Of a stretch of DNA of 64,000 nt, positions 8,437 to 17,148 are shown piece after piece. The stretch comes from JAIQFF01 sp963725615 (GTDB lineage Bacteria > Acidobacteriota > Terriglobia > Terriglobales > Acidobacteriaceae): NCBI GenBank assembly GCA_963725615.1, contig CAVRZO010000003.1, forward strand, positions 434,001 through 498,000. The letters run 5' to 3'. Position numbers and translations under genes: made by a program. Position 1 is the stretch's first letter. Every line of letters begins with the position of its first letter. Below the pieces are notes generated by a model. The model saw nothing but the letters and a program-made list of their open reading frames with translations. It made no database searches and had not been told where the DNA came from.

Positions 8437-8760
8437 ATGCCTCTCGACGACTCTACTGCGGCCCCTACAACTTCTGAAGCCCTGGCTAGTTCTTTGCCGG
8501 AGGCTGTCCGCAGCACGTCCCATGAAGTGCTGGCTGAAGCGGCCTCGGACCCCGCGCTCACCAAAGACCTTGCCCTGGTTCTTTTGAAGCAGAGCGATTT
8601 GCCCTCTCACGTGCTTGATCGCCTGGGCCGGAATAGCTGGCGTCATGAAAAGCCGCAAGGTGAAGTTGGCGCTGGTCGAGCATCCCCGGACGCCGCGACA
8701 TATCTCCATCCCCATGGTGAGGCATCTGTTTACCTTCGACCTCATGCGGGTGGCGCTTAG
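8437..8760 (+). CDS. Helical-repeat protein of unknown function, 5' fragment (frameshifted)
   Basis: ATG 8437 has GGAAG 5 nt upstream. The first about 66 residues (MPLDDSTAAPTTSEALASSL to SDLPSHVLDRLGRN) are helical and continue naturally into the frame used from about 8636. One extra base near 8635 breaks the gene; skipping it gives DRLGRN-AGVMKSRKVK. After that point this fragment reads out of frame (EVGAGRASPDAATYL) to a stop at 8760. The full protein would be 263 residues. No enzyme motif is visible; the pattern resembles HEAT/DUF2336-like helical repeats of acidobacterial hypothetical proteins. Confidence 0.5.
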   Translation: MPLDDSTAAPTTSEALASSLPEAVRSTSHEVLAEAASDPALTKDLALVLLKQSDLPSHVLDRLGRNSWRHEKPQGEVGAGRASPDAATYLHPHGEASVYLRPHAGGA

Positions 8761-9226
8761 GCCCGTCGTTCCCGCTGACATCAAAATGTCGGCCGAGGAA
8801 TCTCTCATCAACCGGCTGGAAAGGCTGTCGCAAGGCGAACGGCTCTCGCTGGCGCGCCGGGCCTCGGGACGCGTCGCCGCCGTCCTTCTGCTCGATGCGG
8901 AATCGCGCGTGATCCATGCCGCGCTGGAAAATTGCCGTTTGACCGAATCAGCGGTCATCAAGGCCCTGATGCGGCGGGATGCGCACGAGGTATTCGTCAG
9001 GGCTGTCTGCCATCATTCCAAATGGTCGCCGCGGCGGGAGATCCGCATTGCTCTGCTACGCAACGGAAAGACGCCGTTGAGCCGGGCGTTAGAATTCGCG
9101 CGATCTCTGCCGCCCGCCGTGGTCCGCGACATACTGCACGGTTCACAGTTGCCCGCCGCTACGAAAAAAGGTCTGTTGAAGGATGTAGCAGGAAGAAGCG
9201 GTAGTGCTGAGAAGGCCGGCTCCTAG
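8645..9226 (+). CDS. Helical-repeat protein of unknown function, 3' fragment
   Basis: Main body of the frameshifted gene starting at 8437. It is alpha-helical with repeating blocks of the form LALVEHPRTP, ALENCRLTESAVIKALM and AVCHHSKWSPRREIRIALL, each with a His/Asn-Pro-like turn, as in HEAT/DUF2336-type solenoids. No signal peptide or transmembrane segment is seen, so a cytoplasmic scaffold or regulatory role is possible but not shown. Its TAG stop (9224-9226) overlaps the TAG stop of the convergent MscS gene (9225-9223) through the palindrome CTAG, leaving no room for a terminator between the two. Confidence 0.6.
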   Translation: MKSRKVKLALVEHPRTPRHISIPMVRHLFTFDLMRVALRPVVPADIKMSAEESLINRLERLSQGERLSLARRASGRVAAVLLLDAESRVIHAALENCRLTESAVIKALMRRDAHEVFVRAVCHHSKWSPRREIRIALLRNGKTPLSRALEFARSLPPAVVRDILHGSQLPAATKKGLLKDVAGRSGSAEKAGS

Positions 9227-11079
9227 CGCGCAGCCTGCGCAGTCGCTGCCACTGCGGGGTCGCCCTGCCGTCCATGCAGCAACTCCACCAGGGCCTGGTA
9301 CAAGCGGGTTTTCATGGCGTGCCGCTCGCCCGCCCGCGTGATGTATCGCACGTGCACGTCAATTCCTGCGCTGGTCGGACGCAGACTGACGGCCGGGGCT
9401 GCTGAAACCGGCTGCGCCCGGTAACGGCTGGCGGCACGCTGCCATTCCTGTTCGGCCGCGGTTACGTTGGCTTTGGTCTGCTCGGTGACCATTTTCTGGA
9501 TGGCATCAATGATCGGATAGGGATTCTGGCTTGCCGGAACAAGAATTTCGACTTCGTCCCAGAGCCACTGCCCGGTGGTTGAGAAGTTAAAGAAGTGACC
9601 CTCAATCGCGAAACTATTAACAAAGGCGACTTTGCGGCCGGTCGGATGTCCACTGTCCGTCCAGTTTCCGGTTTCGAGCAACACCGTGCGCAGCAGACCG
9701 ATCTCGACCACTTCGCCCACCACTCCATCGATTTCCACCCAGTCGCCCACCCGGAGCCCGTTGCGGCCCATCAGCAGGAACCAGCCGATGAATCCCATGA
9801 TGAAGTCTTTGCACGCCACAGTAAGCCCGGCGCCGGCGAGCCCGAGAATGGTGGACAGCTGGTTAGGCAGACCAAACAGTATGAACAGGATCAAAGCCAG
9901 GCCCAGCGCCTGCACTGCGAAACGAGTCACTCCGCGCAAGGTATGCAAGCGTGTACGCTCGACGGCCAGTCCGACGAAGAAATGATCCACCAGGCGGTTC
10001 GAGAGATACACGCCGAAGACCACCAGCAAAATCAGCATCGCGGACTGGAGGATTCCGTGTTCAACCGCACGCTGGCGAACTTTGACGACATCAATCCAGC
10101 TGCTGTACGCGGTTGCCAGATCGTCCTGGTCCTGCACGCGCTTCGCGAGATCGCTCAGATCTTTCTGGTCGACCGAAATCTGGTGCAGTGATGTGATCGC
10201 CGAGGCCGTGCTGCTCGCGGCGCTGCCGAAGTTACCCGATGTACCTTCGAGCTGGCTCTTCGCCTGCTGCGCGATCGCCTCCTTGTTGGAGACTTCCATG
10301 GCCACCTGGCCCTGGAGCATTTCATGGCTTTGTTTGAGGGTGTTGCCCGTCTGCTTGGCTTCGTCCAATGCCTGCTGCAGCTGTTTCATTTTGCCGCGCA
10401 AGCTGTTCCAGGCGGAAAACTGGACGATCGCAGCAGACGAACCAGTCTGAGGGCTGCTGTTGGTACTGCCCGCGCTGGGCTGAGGACTATTGGTCTCGTA
10501 CTCTTTCTGTGTCGCCTCATGCCGGTTGAACTGGCGTTGAATTCGGCTGAGGCGGTCCACTCCGGAGCGGATCAGGTTTCCTTTTACATCCTCCAATTCA
10601 TCCTGATCGAGTTCCAGTTGTGCCTTCGTCAAGTCGATCTGCTGCTGCAGGCTGTTTCGTCCGTGATCATCTTTTGCGCTGGCGAGTTGTTTCTGCAGCT
10701 GGTCAATTCTGTCTTGATCGGTTTTGACAGCTGCCTCGGCTTGATTGGCCTGGGCATACAGTTTCTTGCTCTCGGGCGTCGGCGGTGCCGGATGTTCGGT
10801 AGCCTGCCGCATCTCGTAACTGAAAGCCACGTCTACTGTGTGGTCTGCCAGCTTGAGCGTCTGCCGCGCATATCGCTGTTCTTCCCAGTCGGTGGCCAAG
10901 GCCGCCATGGCGCGGGCAGTGGTCAGCGGTTGCTCATCTACGACCGGAGGCCGGCGCGTGCGTGAGGCGGATGTGTTCGACTGCGCCGATTGACGAGTCA
11001 GGATCAGGCCCACGGCAGCCGCCAACACCAGGGCCAGCAACCCCAGGGTCACAATCCATTGATGAGCTTTCATCCACAT
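9223..11079 (-). CDS. MscS-family mechanosensitive channel with periplasmic coiled coil
   Basis: Inner-membrane channel that would open under osmotic downshock. The 618-residue protein has an N-terminal hydrophobic segment (residues about 9-28), a long Gln/Lys/Asp-rich coiled coil at about 115-190 and another at 225-270, membrane helices from about 345, and an MscS core at about 400-540. In the core GLAGAGLTVACKDFIMGF is the pore-lining helix, followed by the beta domain signature GLRVGDWVEIDGVVGEVVEI. It is longer than E. coli MscS (about 286 residues) and closer in layout to MscK/YbdG-like proteins with extended N-termini. Its gene ends on a stop shared with the convergent 8437-9226 gene. 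Confidence 0.85.
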   Translation of the reverse strand: MWMKAHQWIVTLGLLALVLAAAVGLILTRQSAQSNTSASRTRRPPVVDEQPLTTARAMAALATDWEEQRYARQTLKLADHTVDVAFSYEMRQATEHPAPPTPESKKLYAQANQAEAAVKTDQDRIDQLQKQLASAKDDHGRNSLQQQIDLTKAQLELDQDELEDVKGNLIRSGVDRLSRIQRQFNRHEATQKEYETNSPQPSAGSTNSSPQTGSSAAIVQFSAWNSLRGKMKQLQQALDEAKQTGNTLKQSHEMLQGQVAMEVSNKEAIAQQAKSQLEGTSGNFGSAASSTASAITSLHQISVDQKDLSDLAKRVQDQDDLATAYSSWIDVVKVRQRAVEHGILQSAMLILLVVFGVYLSNRLVDHFFVGLAVERTRLHTLRGVTRFAVQALGLALILFILFGLPNQLSTILGLAGAGLTVACKDFIMGFIGWFLLMGRNGLRVGDWVEIDGVVGEVVEIGLLRTVLLETGNWTDSGHPTGRKVAFVNSFAIEGHFFNFSTTGQWLWDEVEILVPASQNPYPIIDAIQKMVTEQTKANVTAAEQEWQRAASRYRAQPVSAAPAVSLRPTSAGIDVHVRYITRAGERHAMKTRLYQALVELLHGRQGDPAVAATAQAAR

Positions 11080-11215
11080 ATGGCTTTGGAACCAATTCGC
11101 CTGCCGTGATTATACGTCTCGAATGTCTGCGTCGAGTCCAATCACTAGTGCACTCCGACGCAGGAGCACCGGCGTAACCTGTCTCGCGGCCCGCGATCCC
11201 GTTACAATCCGGCGG

Positions 11216-11803
11216 ATGGGCGAGTACTTGCAGAACGTCTTTGCCCAGTACTGGCAGGCACGGTATTGGCGGGGAGAAGACTGGCGGCCCACCTCGCGCT
11301 ACAGCGTCGCAGCCTGGTTGGTCTTCTATATAGGGTTCCTGATCTACGCCTTCAGCAAGCACGGCGATTTTCTCTTTATTGATCTAGCCAATCTTGTGGT
11401 CCACGAAGGCGGCCATATGCTATTCGGCTGGTTTGGCCCCACTCTCGGACTCTGGGGAGGCACGATTCTGCAGTGGCTGGTGCCGCTGCTTCTGGCCGCA
11501 TACTTCTTTAGTCAAAGACAAACGACAGCCTTTGCCTTCTGCTCATTTTTCTTCTTCGAAAATTGGCTCTACACCGCAACCTACATGGCGGACGCTCGCG
11601 CGATGCTCTTGCCGCTGGTCACGGCTGGCGATTCCGATTACATCGAACACGATTGGCATACTATCTTCTCCAACCTGGGCGTACTGCAGTACGACACAAA
11701 AATCGCCGCGGTCGTGAGTTTCATGGGCTGGCTCGGAATGCTGGCAACGGTAGCCTGGCTGGTGCGGCGAAGCCTCAAGGATGCACCTACGCGCGAAGTC
11801 TAG
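11216..11803 (+). CDS. Membrane protein with HEGGH motif, possible M50-like peptidase
   Basis: Protein of 195 residues with about five hydrophobic segments. Start ATG 11216 (MGEYLQNVFAQYWQ) is preferred because the upstream frame is Arg/Ser-rich non-family sequence. The notable feature is HEGGH in LVVHEGGHMLFGWFG, within a membrane segment, matching the HExxH zinc site of intramembrane M50-type proteases. A downstream acidic third ligand is not obvious, though D-x-D pairs occur later (TAGDSDYIEHDWH). The protein could therefore be a true peptidase, a degenerate homologue, or a fold relative such as PF13398. No operon partner. Confidence 0.55.
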   Translation: MGEYLQNVFAQYWQARYWRGEDWRPTSRYSVAAWLVFYIGFLIYAFSKHGDFLFIDLANLVVHEGGHMLFGWFGPTLGLWGGTILQWLVPLLLAAYFFSQRQTTAFAFCSFFFFENWLYTATYMADARAMLLPLVTAGDSDYIEHDWHTIFSNLGVLQYDTKIAAVVSFMGWLGMLATVAWLVRRSLKDAPTREV

Positions 11804-11831
11804 GGGAAACAAGCTGTTCTCACCACGAACT

Positions 11832-11951
11832 ACGTAGGGACAGCTGCCCTCAGCTGTCCAGTCGAGCAAAAGCTCGACCCGGTGTTTGTGGAAAGCGAAA
11901 AATACAGCAGAGCGTTGCTCCGCCGGACAGCCGGGGCGGCTGTCCCCACGT
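11832..11951. repeat. 120-bp imperfect palindromic element (GGGACAGC ends)
   Basis: The left end ACGTAGGGACAGCTGCC (11832 on) is an imperfect inverted copy of the right end GGCGGCTGTCCCCACGT (to 11951), with inner GCTGTCC/GGACAGC matches. There is no ORF inside. Related GGACAGCCG blocks occur near 47850 and 48167. It looks like a non-autonomous palindromic element. Confidence 0.5.
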
Positions 11952-12014
11952 GGCTTGTGGTGTGGCAACCTTGACCGCCCATAGCGCGGATGTTAGTTTC
12001 GGTTTCACACCGGA

Positions 12015-15000
12015 ATGTCCAAGGGGCGCCAGTCTGAATCGGGCAGGGAAGAGGCGGCGTCCAGTCGGTCTTCTCGCGGTCGTGATCCAGCGGACTCCAG
12101 CCGCCGCAATTTTCTAGTCAAATGCTGCCAGGGAGCCTCCGCGGCGTTCATCCCTGCAGGTTTGCGCGGCCTGGCATTTCCTTCCGGCTACGCTTCCGGT
12201 TCGCCGGACCTGCCGTCGTCCGGTGGTGATTTCCATCTGCATCCTCACTATCGCGCCCAGTTGCCGCTGGAGGCCACGCTGCTCAAGACGCGGGCGGGCC
12301 TGGACGATTTCGTCACGGAGAAATATCACGACCAGATTGCTGCCATTCTGTCGGAGTGGAGTGCGGGCTTCATGGGGTCTCCGCAGGACCTGCGGCCGGT
12401 GGAAAAGATTCTCACTCCGAATTTTTCCGGAACTTCATTTCGGCTGGTTGAATCGCGGCTGGTGCGCTCCAGTCCCGCGGTTGAAGTCCGGCAAAACAAA
12501 TTTGCCCGTGAGCCTGCTCTGCCGAGGGATGCTTTTCTGCGGGACTTGCGGTCCGCGATGGATTCCTTTTCGGCAGTCATCACCGCTGAATTTCAGGTGA
12601 CCAGCATTGATGCGGGATCTCCACCCGTGGCGGCCTCCGGCCTTCCCAGCCGGTTGCGCACGCGTGTGCGATATGAGCTGGTGGGCTCGGGTAAAGATTT
12701 CTACCGCGAACAACGCGTTGGGTATTGGGAGCTGGACTGGGAATCGTCGGCTGCAGGTGAATTCCGGCTGAGCAGCTGGCTTCTGTCTGATGAAACCCGA
12801 AGCCGCTCTTTCGCACCTGTCTTCGCCGACATTACGGCAGCGGCTCTTGGCGGCAATGCATCTTATCCATCCCAACTGCTGCGCGGAGCCGACTACTGGC
12901 GAACCGTCCTCGATGTCGCGTGCGGCATTGATATTTACGGACACAACGGGGTCTCAATCGGCGACATTGACGGCGACGGATTTGACGATCTTTATGTTTG
13001 CCAGCCCGCCGGCCTCCCTAATCGGCTTTATCGCAACCGGGGCGATGGGACCTTTGAGGACATCACGGAAGCCTCCGGAGTAGGTCTGCTCGAAAATACG
13101 GCATGTGCGCTCTTTGCCGATTTCGATAACGATGGCCGCCAGGACCTGGTCGTCGTACGCACTAGCGGGCCGTTGTTGTTTGTGAATCAGGGCGGAGGCA
13201 GGTTTCACCCAAAGCCCGACGCTTTTCGCTTCGCCAATCCTCCTCGAGGAACTTTTACGGGCGCGGCCGTGGCCGACTATGACCGCGACGGCTGGCTGGA
13301 CATTTATTTCTGTCTCTATCTTTATTACCAGGGCACCGACCAGTACAAGTATCCCTCTCCTTATTACGACGCGGAAAACGGCCCGCCCAACTTCATGATG
13401 CGCAACCAGCGGGACGGAACGTTTCGCGACGTCACCGCCGAGACCGGTCTCGACAAGAACAATACCCGCTACAGCTTCTGCTGCGGCTGGAGCGATTACA
13501 ACCACGACGGCTGGCCTGACCTCTATGTGGTGAACGACTTTGGCCGTAAGAATCTCTATCGCAACAATGGCGACGGGACTTTTACCGATGTCGCAGCCCA
13601 GGCGGGAGTGGAAGACGTCGGTGCGGGCATGGGCGTCTGCTGGCTCGATTATGACAACGACGGGGCCGAGGATCTCTACGTCGCCAACATGTGGACTGCT
13701 GCAGGCATGCGCATCGCAACCCAGGAGATCTTTCAGAAAAATGCGCCCGAAAAAGTGCGCGCGCTCTACCGGAAACATGCCATGGGAAATTCGTTGTTTC
13801 GCGAACCAACGGTGGCACCGCTTTTCAGGACACGCAGTGCGTCTGCCGGCGTCGAGATGGGGCGCTGGGCGTGGTCAAGCGACAGCTGGGATTTTGATCA
13901 TGATGGTTTTCCCGACCTGTACGTGGCCAACGGAATGGTGTCGGGCCCTTCCCGCGATGACCTGAACAGTTTTTTCTGGCGGCAGGTGGTCGCAAATTCT
14001 CCGGTAGAGGCCAAATCCTCGCCCGCTTACGAGCAAGGTTGGAGCGCAATTAACGAACTTATCCGGTCGGATGGCACCTGGAGCGGATACGAACGGAATG
14101 TCTTCTATGCAAACAATCGGGATGGAACATTTTCCGATATCTCAGGCGCGGTGGGCCTGGATTTCGTCGAGGACGGCAGGGCATTCGCACTCGCCGACTT
14201 CGATCACGACGGCCGGCTGGAAGTATTTCTGAAAAATCGCAACGGTCCGCAGTTGAGGCTCTTGCAGAATGTGATGAAGGAACTCCCGCCGTCCATCGCT
14301 TTCCGTCTGCGCGGCAGCAAGAGCAATCGGGACGCAATCGGTGCGGCGATCACGGTGGAAACCGGGGCGGGGCGGCAAACCCGCATGCTTCAAGCCGGAT
14401 CCGGATTTCTTTCACAGCACAGCAAGGAAGTTTTCTTTGGACTCGGAGAGGCCAAAGGCCCGGTGCGAGCGTCCATCCGCTGGCCGAGCGGGTTGGTGCA
14501 GGAACTCCGTGACCTTCCGTTGAACCACCGGGTATGGGTCGAAGAAGGTTCACAGCCATCGCGTCTGGAAGCGTTCAAAGCAAACCCTCAGGGGCTGAAC
14601 CCCGCGTCTTTTATGGCTCGGGGCGGCACGGCTGAAGCCGTGTCCTCCCCTAAGCCCGCGTCGGATCAATCCGAACAGTTCCCCAGCATTGTTGAAACCT
14701 GGCTGCTCTCGCCAGTCGCCGCGCCGGATTTTGCTCTTCCCGACATCGGCGGGAAGACCTGGACTCTCGCCGCATTTCAGGGTAAGCCGGTGCTGCTCAA
14801 CTTGTGGGCTGCAGGGTCGGCGAGTTGCCAGAAAGATTTGGAGCTCTTCAACCGCTTGCACACGCGTTGGGCCATCCAGGGCCTTCAACTCCTGACGGTG
14901 AACGTCGACCATTCAACTGAGGCCGACAATGTGCGGGCATTCGCGCGCGACCGACACTTCTCATTTTCCATTCTGCAGGGAACCGACGATCTGGCCGGCA

Positions 15001-15974
15001 TTTACAACCTTCTCTATCGCTATCTTTTTGACCGCCATCGCGACCTGAGTCTTCCCACTTCATTTCTGATTAACGGCAGCGCAGAAATCGTAAAGATCTA
15101 TCAGGGGCCGTTGAACGCGGAACATGTCGAGCACGACTTCCAGCATATCCCCCAAACTCCAGCCGAGAGACTGGCCAAGGCGCTGCCATTCCCTGGCGTG
15201 ATCGACACGCTGGAGTTCCAGCGTAACGATCTCAACTACGGTTCGGTTTACTTTCAACGCGGATATCTGGAGCAAGCCGAGGCGTCGTTTCAACAGGCCT
15301 TGCGCGACGACCCCTCGAGCGCCGAGGCGCTCTACGGACTGGGCAGTGTTTATTTGAAGCAAGAGAAGACCCGCGAGGCGCGCGATAGTTTCGAGCGTGC
15401 GACTAAATTACAAGCCAGTTATCCTGACACCCTGGCCAACGCCTGGAACAACCTCGGACTTCTGGCGACTCGTGAAGGCCACACCGGCGATGCGATTCCG
15501 TATTTCCAGGAGGCGCTCAAAATCAATCCTGATCATTTGATTGCGCTGGAGAACCTGGGCAACGCGTATCGCCAGCAGAGAAATTGGGACGATGCCCGCG
15601 AAGTGCTGGAACGGGCGGTAGCGGTCGGCCCTCAGGATCCCGAGGCGAATTACAGCCTGGGGATGGTCTTCGCGCAGCTCAACGACAACGATCGGGCTTA
15701 TGAATATTTGCGGCGAGCGTTGCAGGCGCGTCCCGGGTATCCCGAAGCGCTGAACAACCTCGGCGTGCTCTACCTGCGCACCGGACGGCGGGATGAAGCC
15801 GTGGCCAGCTTCGAAGAATGCATCCGCGTGGCGCCCGCGTTCGATCAGTCATACATGAACCTGGCTCGCGTGTATGCTCTGGAGGGCACGCCAGACAAGG
15901 CGAGGAGCGTGCTGCTTGATCTGCTTAAGCAGCATCCGGGACATGTGCAGCGCAACAGGCGCTCGAGCAATTGA
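12015..15974 (+). CDS. Multidomain exported FG-GAP / ASPIC-UnbV / thioredoxin-like / TPR protein
   Basis: Exported 1319-residue protein. A twin-arginine motif at about residue 30 (SRRNFLVKCCQGASAAF) suggests Tat export. Domains in order: an N-terminal alpha/beta region (70-280); FG-GAP/VCBS repeats (about 310-760) with DIDGDGFDDLYV, DYDRDGWLDIYF and DFDHDGRLEVFL calcium loops; ASPIC/UnbV (about 766-835, RDAIGAAITVETGAGRQTRM); a redoxin/TlpA-like domain (about 900-1035); and TPRs (about 1060-1315). In the redoxin domain the usual WCxxC is WAAGSASC, so only the second cysteine remains and classical disulfide exchange is unlikely. The linker at residues 858-882 is encoded by a dispersed palindromic repeat. 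CRTAC1-type proteins with these parts are common in Acidobacteria; function is unknown. Confidence 0.82.
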   Translation: MSKGRQSESGREEAASSRSSRGRDPADSSRRNFLVKCCQGASAAFIPAGLRGLAFPSGYASGSPDLPSSGGDFHLHPHYRAQLPLEATLLKTRAGLDDFVTEKYHDQIAAILSEWSAGFMGSPQDLRPVEKILTPNFSGTSFRLVESRLVRSSPAVEVRQNKFAREPALPRDAFLRDLRSAMDSFSAVITAEFQVTSIDAGSPPVAASGLPSRLRTRVRYELVGSGKDFYREQRVGYWELDWESSAAGEFRLSSWLLSDETRSRSFAPVFADITAAALGGNASYPSQLLRGADYWRTVLDVACGIDIYGHNGVSIGDIDGDGFDDLYVCQPAGLPNRLYRNRGDGTFEDITEASGVGLLENTACALFADFDNDGRQDLVVVRTSGPLLFVNQGGGRFHPKPDAFRFANPPRGTFTGAAVADYDRDGWLDIYFCLYLYYQGTDQYKYPSPYYDAENGPPNFMMRNQRDGTFRDVTAETGLDKNNTRYSFCCGWSDYNHDGWPDLYVVNDFGRKNLYRNNGDGTFTDVAAQAGVEDVGAGMGVCWLDYDNDGAEDLYVANMWTAAGMRIATQEIFQKNAPEKVRALYRKHAMGNSLFREPTVAPLFRTRSASAGVEMGRWAWSSDSWDFDHDGFPDLYVANGMVSGPSRDDLNSFFWRQVVANSPVEAKSSPAYEQGWSAINELIRSDGTWSGYERNVFYANNRDGTFSDISGAVGLDFVEDGRAFALADFDHDGRLEVFLKNRNGPQLRLLQNVMKELPPSIAFRLRGSKSNRDAIGAAITVETGAGRQTRMLQAGSGFLSQHSKEVFFGLGEAKGPVRASIRWPSGLVQELRDLPLNHRVWVEEGSQPSRLEAFKANPQGLNPASFMARGGTAEAVSSPKPASDQSEQFPSIVETWLLSPVAAPDFALPDIGGKTWTLAAFQGKPVLLNLWAAGSASCQKDLELFNRLHTRWAIQGLQLLTVNVDHSTEADNVRAFARDRHFSFSILQGTDDLAGIYNLLYRYLFDRHRDLSLPTSFLINGSAEIVKIYQGPLNAEHVEHDFQHIPQTPAERLAKALPFPGVIDTLEFQRNDLNYGSVYFQRGYLEQAEASFQQALRDDPSSAEALYGLGSVYLKQEKTREARDSFERATKLQASYPDTLANAWNNLGLLATREGHTGDAIPYFQEALKINPDHLIALENLGNAYRQQRNWDDAREVLERAVAVGPQDPEANYSLGMVFAQLNDNDRAYEYLRRALQARPGYPEALNNLGVLYLRTGRRDEAVASFEECIRVAPAFDQSYMNLARVYALEGTPDKARSVLLDLLKQHPGHVQRNRRSSN
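14587..14660. repeat. Palindromic repeat embedded in a coding region
   Basis: CCTCAGGGGCTGAACCCC, then GGCGGCACGGCTGAAGCCGT: two small stem-loops of the same type as the intergenic GGCTNAAGCC elements at 8176, 27525 and 47930 (compare CCTCAGGGCTGAAGCCCC near 47996-48013). Here it is read in frame as the linker NPQGLNPASFMARGGTAEAV between the ASPIC and thioredoxin-like domains. Confidence 0.55.
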
Positions 15975-16023
15975 CGCGCTAGGGATGTGAGGACGGACGT
16001 CCCTCCCGGCCTCCGTGGCGCTG

Positions 16024-16590
16024 CTACGGTTTCGGAGTAGGCGCGCTCAGCAGGTCCACGAACATTTTGTAAAACTTTTCGAGGTTCAGATCGACCTGTA
16101 TCTCGACCGGCTGGAGATCGAGTTTCGGTTTGTCCTGATTGCTCCAGCTGAGGATGCTGCCGTAGCCGGCGCCGCGGCCCAGGTCTACATCCATGAAGCG
16201 GGTTTCTGTCTTCGTGATCAGGCTGGGATCAAGCCATGCGGCCGACGCCAGCTCATCCCACAGATAGTTATATTCCCCAAACAGGCGCGCGTACTTGCCG
16301 ATGTACTGCGCCGCCGGTGCGTTGCTGACTTTGATCCGGTTGATCAACTCAGTGGTCATTCGGGTCTTCACTGAGATGTCCACAGTCGTGCAGGTCATTT
16401 TCTTCCAGGGCGCGCGCAGCACGATGTGGGCGGCTTCAGGATCGAACCAGATGTTGAATTCGCGGCGCGGAGTGTTGATGAACTCGGGATCAGTGGTCTG
16501 CGGATTCAAACTGGCGCCCATGAAGACCAGTTCTTTCGCCAGCTGCGGAAATTCGGGATCAATCGAGATGGCCAACGCCAGGTTGGTCAT
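16024..16590 (-). CDS. Nucleoside hydrolase-like protein, 3' fragment (frameshifted)
   Basis: C-terminal half of the nucleoside hydrolase beginning at 17098. It opens within the conserved GGPMTNLALA block and carries the ligand-binding FNIWFDPEAAHIVL strand and VDISVKT. The position that in active family members is a His-Asp pair (HDPLA or HDSLA) reads WDELASAAWLDPSL here, keeping the Asp but replacing the catalytic His with Trp. The end (QVDLNLEKFYKMFVDLL) matches the paralogue at 20435-21514 closely. It is joined to the 5' fragment by removing one base from a G5 run at 16620-16624. Confidence 0.72.
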   Translation of the reverse strand: MTNLALAISIDPEFPQLAKELVFMGASLNPQTTDPEFINTPRREFNIWFDPEAAHIVLRAPWKKMTCTTVDISVKTRMTTELINRIKVSNAPAAQYIGKYARLFGEYNYLWDELASAAWLDPSLITKTETRFMDVDLGRGAGYGSILSWSNQDKPKLDLQPVEIQVDLNLEKFYKMFVDLLSAPTPKP

Positions 16591-17098
16591 GGGGCCACCG
16601 GCGTAAATCGTGACCTCGTGGGGGATATTTGCGGACCATGCGTATCAGAAAATGGGCCGCGTCTTCGTCAATCGGCTTGGCGGCGGGCTTGCCCTCCGGC
16701 ATATCTCCCAACTGGTCCGGCGGGTGGTAGAGCCTGGGAGTCCAGGCCCCCAGCCAGCTGTAGTATCCGTAACGCTGTTGCCAGAGTTCCGTCTCTTCCT
16801 TTCTGCGGACCAGCGGATACTCCGCTCCCGCCACCACCGGAATGTCGGTTCGGCCGATAAGTTCGAGCATGCGGAGAGTGTGCGCCACCTCGGACTTGAG
16901 CCACGCGTCACCAGTCACGACGGTGATGCCGAGGACATTCGTCTGCGGAGACTGGATCAGCAGCAGCATGGACTGCTGGTCGGTTCCGCCGGGACCGGCG
17001 GCGTCCTGATCGATGATGATCTTACGTTTTTCCTGTGCCCGGCACGTGAGGCATGCGATCAGCAACGTTGCCACAACCCAGACTCGGCCGAATTTCAT
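16559..17098 (-). CDS. Nucleoside hydrolase-like protein, 5' fragment (frameshifted)
   Basis: N-terminal half of an exported member of the inosine-uridine nucleoside hydrolase family (PF01156), which splits N-glycosidic bonds to give ribose and base. A signal peptide (VWVVATLLIACLTCRAQ) is followed by KIIIDQDAAGPGGTDQQS. In active enzymes this site reads DTDPGxDDA and binds Ca2+; here the first two Asp remain but the DD pair is displaced or changed. An intact paralogue at 20435 has the same altered motif, so it is a subfamily trait rather than decay. The gene breaks at a C5 run (16624-16620) after VRKYP; deleting one C gives KYPHEVTIYAGGPMTN. It lies 50 nt downstream of the canonical hydrolase at 17149, probably in one transcript. 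Confidence 0.75.
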   Translation of the reverse strand: MKFGRVWVVATLLIACLTCRAQEKRKIIIDQDAAGPGGTDQQSMLLLIQSPQTNVLGITVVTGDAWLKSEVAHTLRMLELIGRTDIPVVAGAEYPLVRRKEETELWQQRYGYYSWLGAWTPRLYHPPDQLGDMPEGKPAAKPIDEDAAHFLIRMVRKYPPRGHDLRRWPHDQPGVGHLD

Positions 17099-17148
17099 TG
17101 TTCACCTCGGAGTTTGAAAAGCTCTTTGTCCACTCTTAACCGTCGCCG

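Noticed and set aside
16620..16624. Programmed ribosomal frameshifting at the G5/C5 run
   Set aside because: No stimulatory structure or slippery heptamer visible, and the intact paralogue at 20435 is encoded in one frame; an indel is simpler.
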